From Intestinibacillus sp964580155 (GTDB lineage Bacteria; Bacillota; Clostridia; Oscillospirales; Butyricicoccaceae), in contig CAZOJP010000005.1 of the NCBI GenBank assembly GCA_964580155.1, positions 1 through 64,000 of the forward strand: DNA of 64,000 nucleotides, given 5' to 3'. Below, piece by piece: positions 62,337-64,000 of the stretch; the stretch's first letter is position 1; every line of letters begins with the position of its first letter. A program made the translations under genes and the position numbers. The notes under the pieces are model-generated. The model saw only the letters and a list, made by a program, of their open reading frames with translations. It searched no databases and had not been told where the DNA came from.

Positions 62337-63068
62337 TCAGGCACCCATGCCGCCATCGACGACGAGCACCTGACCGGTGATATACGCCGCGGCATCCGAT
62401 GCGAGGAACGCGGCAACATTTGCAATATCCTCCGGCTTGCCCGCACGCTTGAGCGTGATCTGGGCGAGCATAGCGCTCTTGACCTCGTCCGGCAGGACCT
62501 CGGTCATGTCGCTCTCGATGTAGCCCGGAGCAATCGCGTTGACACGGATACCGCGCGCGCCAAGCTCCTTCGCGGCGGACTTCGTCAGCCCGATTACGCC
62601 CGCTTTGGAGGCGGCATAGTTGACCTGCCCCGCGTTGCCGGTCACGCCGACAATCGAGGAAAGATTGATAATCGAACCGGTTCTGGCGCGCATCATCATC
62701 GCGCCGCATAGCGCGGTCATATTGAACGTGCCCTTGAGGTTGATACGGATGACATCGTCAAACTGCGCTTCACTCATGCGCACGAGCAGGCCGTCCCTCG
62801 TGATGCCCGCGTTGTTGACCAGAACGGTCGGCACACCGAGTTCCGCCTTGATCTCCTTGAGCGCCGCATCACACGCCGCGTGGTCCGCGACGTCCCACGC
62901 CTTTGCAATCGCGCGCACGCCAAAGGCGCGGCATGCCTGCGCGACGGATTCCGCCTTGTCAACGTTTGACGCGCAGTTGAGCACCACATCGTGGCCTTCC
63001 TGCGCAAGCTTGCGGGCAATCGCCGCGCCGATGCCGCGCGACGCACCCGTAATCACTGCAATACCCAT
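62337..63068 (-). CDS. fabG: 3-oxoacyl-ACP reductase FabG
   Basis: FabG reduces 3-oxoacyl-ACP with NADPH. The 243-residue short-chain dehydrogenase has the cofactor loop TGASRGIG at 7-14, NNAG, and the catalytic Ser and Tyr-x-x-x-Lys (NYAASKAG). The ATG at 63068 follows AGGGAG. It lies 10 bases after fabK. Confidence 0.97.
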   Translation of the reverse strand: MGIAVITGASRGIGAAIARKLAQEGHDVVLNCASNVDKAESVAQACRAFGVRAIAKAWDVADHAACDAALKEIKAELGVPTVLVNNAGITRDGLLVRMSEAQFDDVIRINLKGTFNMTALCGAMMMRARTGSIINLSSIVGVTGNAGQVNYAASKAGVIGLTKSAAKELGARGIRVNAIAPGYIESDMTEVLPDEVKSAMLAQITLKRAGKPEDIANVAAFLASDAAAYITGQVLVVDGGMGA

Positions 63069-63078
63069 GTAGTTCTCC

Positions 63079-64000
63079 CTATTGAAACCGGTCAAACGCC
63101 GTTTGAAGCAGCGTTTGCGCGTCCCCTGTCATCGTGTGCAGCACCTGCTCGCACGAGCGCAGCTCGGTCAGCAGTCCCGCGATCTGGCCGGACATGAACG
63201 TGCCTTCCTCGTAGTTGCCGTCCTGCACCGCCTTGCGCAGCGAGCCCGCGGTCGCCGCCTCCAGCTCCTCGAGCGTCTGGTCGCTCGGCACGCGCTCCAG
63301 CTCCAGGCATTTGCGCGTCAACGGGGTTTTGAGCGCGCGCACCGGATGCCCCGAGGGACGGCCGGTGACGATGGTGGAAATGTCGCTCGCCTTGAGCACC
63401 AGTTCCTTATATTTTTCCGAAATCTGACATTCGTTTGCCGCGAGGAACACCGTGCCGCACTGCACGCCCTCCGCGCCCATGAGCAGTGCCGCCGCCATGC
63501 CGCGTCCGTCCGCGATGCCGCCCGCCGCGACGACCGGCACGGCGACCGCGTCCACAACCTGCGGCAGCAGCGCCATCGTCGTGCTCTCGCCGATATGGCC
63601 GCCGCCCTCCATGCCCTCGGCGATGACCGCATCCGCGCCCGCGCGCTCCATGCGCTTTGCCATCGCGACCGAGGCGATGACGGGCAGCACCTTGATGCCT
63701 GCCTGCTTCCATGCCTCCATATACTTGCCCGGATTGCCCGCGCCTGTCGTCACGACCTCGATATGCTCGTCAATGGCAAGCTGCGCAAGCGCATCCGCAT
63801 AGGGGGACAGCAACATGATGTTGAGTCCGAGCGGCTTATCGGTCAGCGCACGCGCCTTGCGGATTTCCTCGCGGATGACCTCCGCAGGTGCCGCGCCGCC
63901 TGCGATGATACCGAGACCGCCCGCCTGCGACACCGCCGCCGCCAGATGATGCTCCGCAATCCACGCCATCGCGCCCTGTATGATCGGGTATTGGATGCCG
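63079..64000 (-). CDS. fabK: Enoyl-ACP reductase II FabK, N terminus cut by window edge
   Basis: FabK is the FMN-dependent enoyl-ACP reductase of many Firmicutes, an alternative to FabI. The 307 visible residues are related to nitronate monooxygenase: GIQYPIIQGAMAWIAEHHL right at the edge, AAVSQAGGLGIIAGG, the flavin-phosphate region VVAAGGIADGRG, and MGAEGVQCGTVFLA. Only about 8-10 N-terminal residues and the start codon are outside the window. No FabI is seen. Confidence 0.93.
   Translation of the reverse strand, partial: GIQYPIIQGAMAWIAEHHLAAAVSQAGGLGIIAGGAAPAEVIREEIRKARALTDKPLGLNIMLLSPYADALAQLAIDEHIEVVTTGAGNPGKYMEAWKQAGIKVLPVIASVAMAKRMERAGADAVIAEGMEGGGHIGESTTMALLPQVVDAVAVPVVAAGGIADGRGMAAALLMGAEGVQCGTVFLAANECQISEKYKELVLKASDISTIVTGRPSGHPVRALKTPLTRKCLELERVPSDQTLEELEAATAGSLRKAVQDGNYEEGTFMSGQIAGLLTELRSCEQVLHTMTGDAQTLLQTAFDRFQ

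Overview
The window reads as a chromosomal segment of a strictly anaerobic, endospore-forming, GC-rich member of the Clostridia, plausibly in or near the Oscillospiraceae/Butyricicoccaceae. That placement is an inference from gene content. The evidence is a set of [FeFe]-hydrogenase maturases (hydE, hydG, hydF), acetate kinase, sporulation genes (spoIIR, a PdaA-type deacetylase, a BofC-like protein), the Firmicutes cell-division genes sepF and divIVA, a long SRP RNA with an Alu domain, a FabK-type enoyl reductase, and Shine-Dalgarno sequences before nearly every gene. I see no IS element, phage, integrase, CRISPR array, rRNA operon or secondary-metabolite cluster. This is essentially core genome.

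Layout. 0-4.5 kb: the end of a tRNA array (Gln, Pro), then hydE-hydG-hydF on the minus strand. 4.5-6 kb: a MATE exporter. 6-10.6 kb (minus): O-antigen-ligase-like protein with a DUF4330 partner, spoIIR, ispE and a PHP phosphatase. 10.7-15.2 kb: DUF378 protein, ackA, tmcAL, a zinc-ribbon protein, a PflX-like radical SAM protein and ridA. 15-20.7 kb: typA, a lone fumarase beta-type subunit behind a DivIVA-like coiled coil, ilvA with an Rrf2 regulator, and tRNA-Val. 20.8-24 kb (minus): SRP RNA-dnaX-ybaB-recR. 24-28 kb: a class A PBP diverging from two likely sporulation genes. 28-35.3 kb (minus): aroF, mgsA, a response regulator-histidine kinase-amidase cell-envelope module, SPFH and NfeD proteins, and a small membrane protein. 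35.3-36.8 kb: HdeD-like and DegV proteins.

36.9-55.4 kb is one co-oriented run of 17 minus-strand genes: two radical SAM-type proteins, miaB, mutS, mutL, miaA, hfq, a HlyD-like protein, yggS, sepF, yggT, divIVA, ileS, lspA, an RluD-type synthase and a HAD phosphatase. It joins tRNA modification, mismatch repair and division-site assembly. 55.6-56.8 kb holds a cysteine-rich XRE-type regulator and two tiny proteins. 56.9-64 kb is the fatty-acid synthesis operon fabK-fabG-fabF-accB-fabZ-accC-accD-accA-acpP, with fabK cut by the right edge.

The most notable signal is regulatory. Strong Rho-independent hairpins lie directly against the next gene, with little or no room for a promoter, at hydG/hydF, ispE/spoIIR, ridA/radical SAM, SRP RNA/dnaX and mgsA/aroF. 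Two more lie inside the leaders of hydE and the MATE gene. They look like transcription valves (attenuators or partial terminators) rather than operon ends. I found no clearly new multi-gene system.
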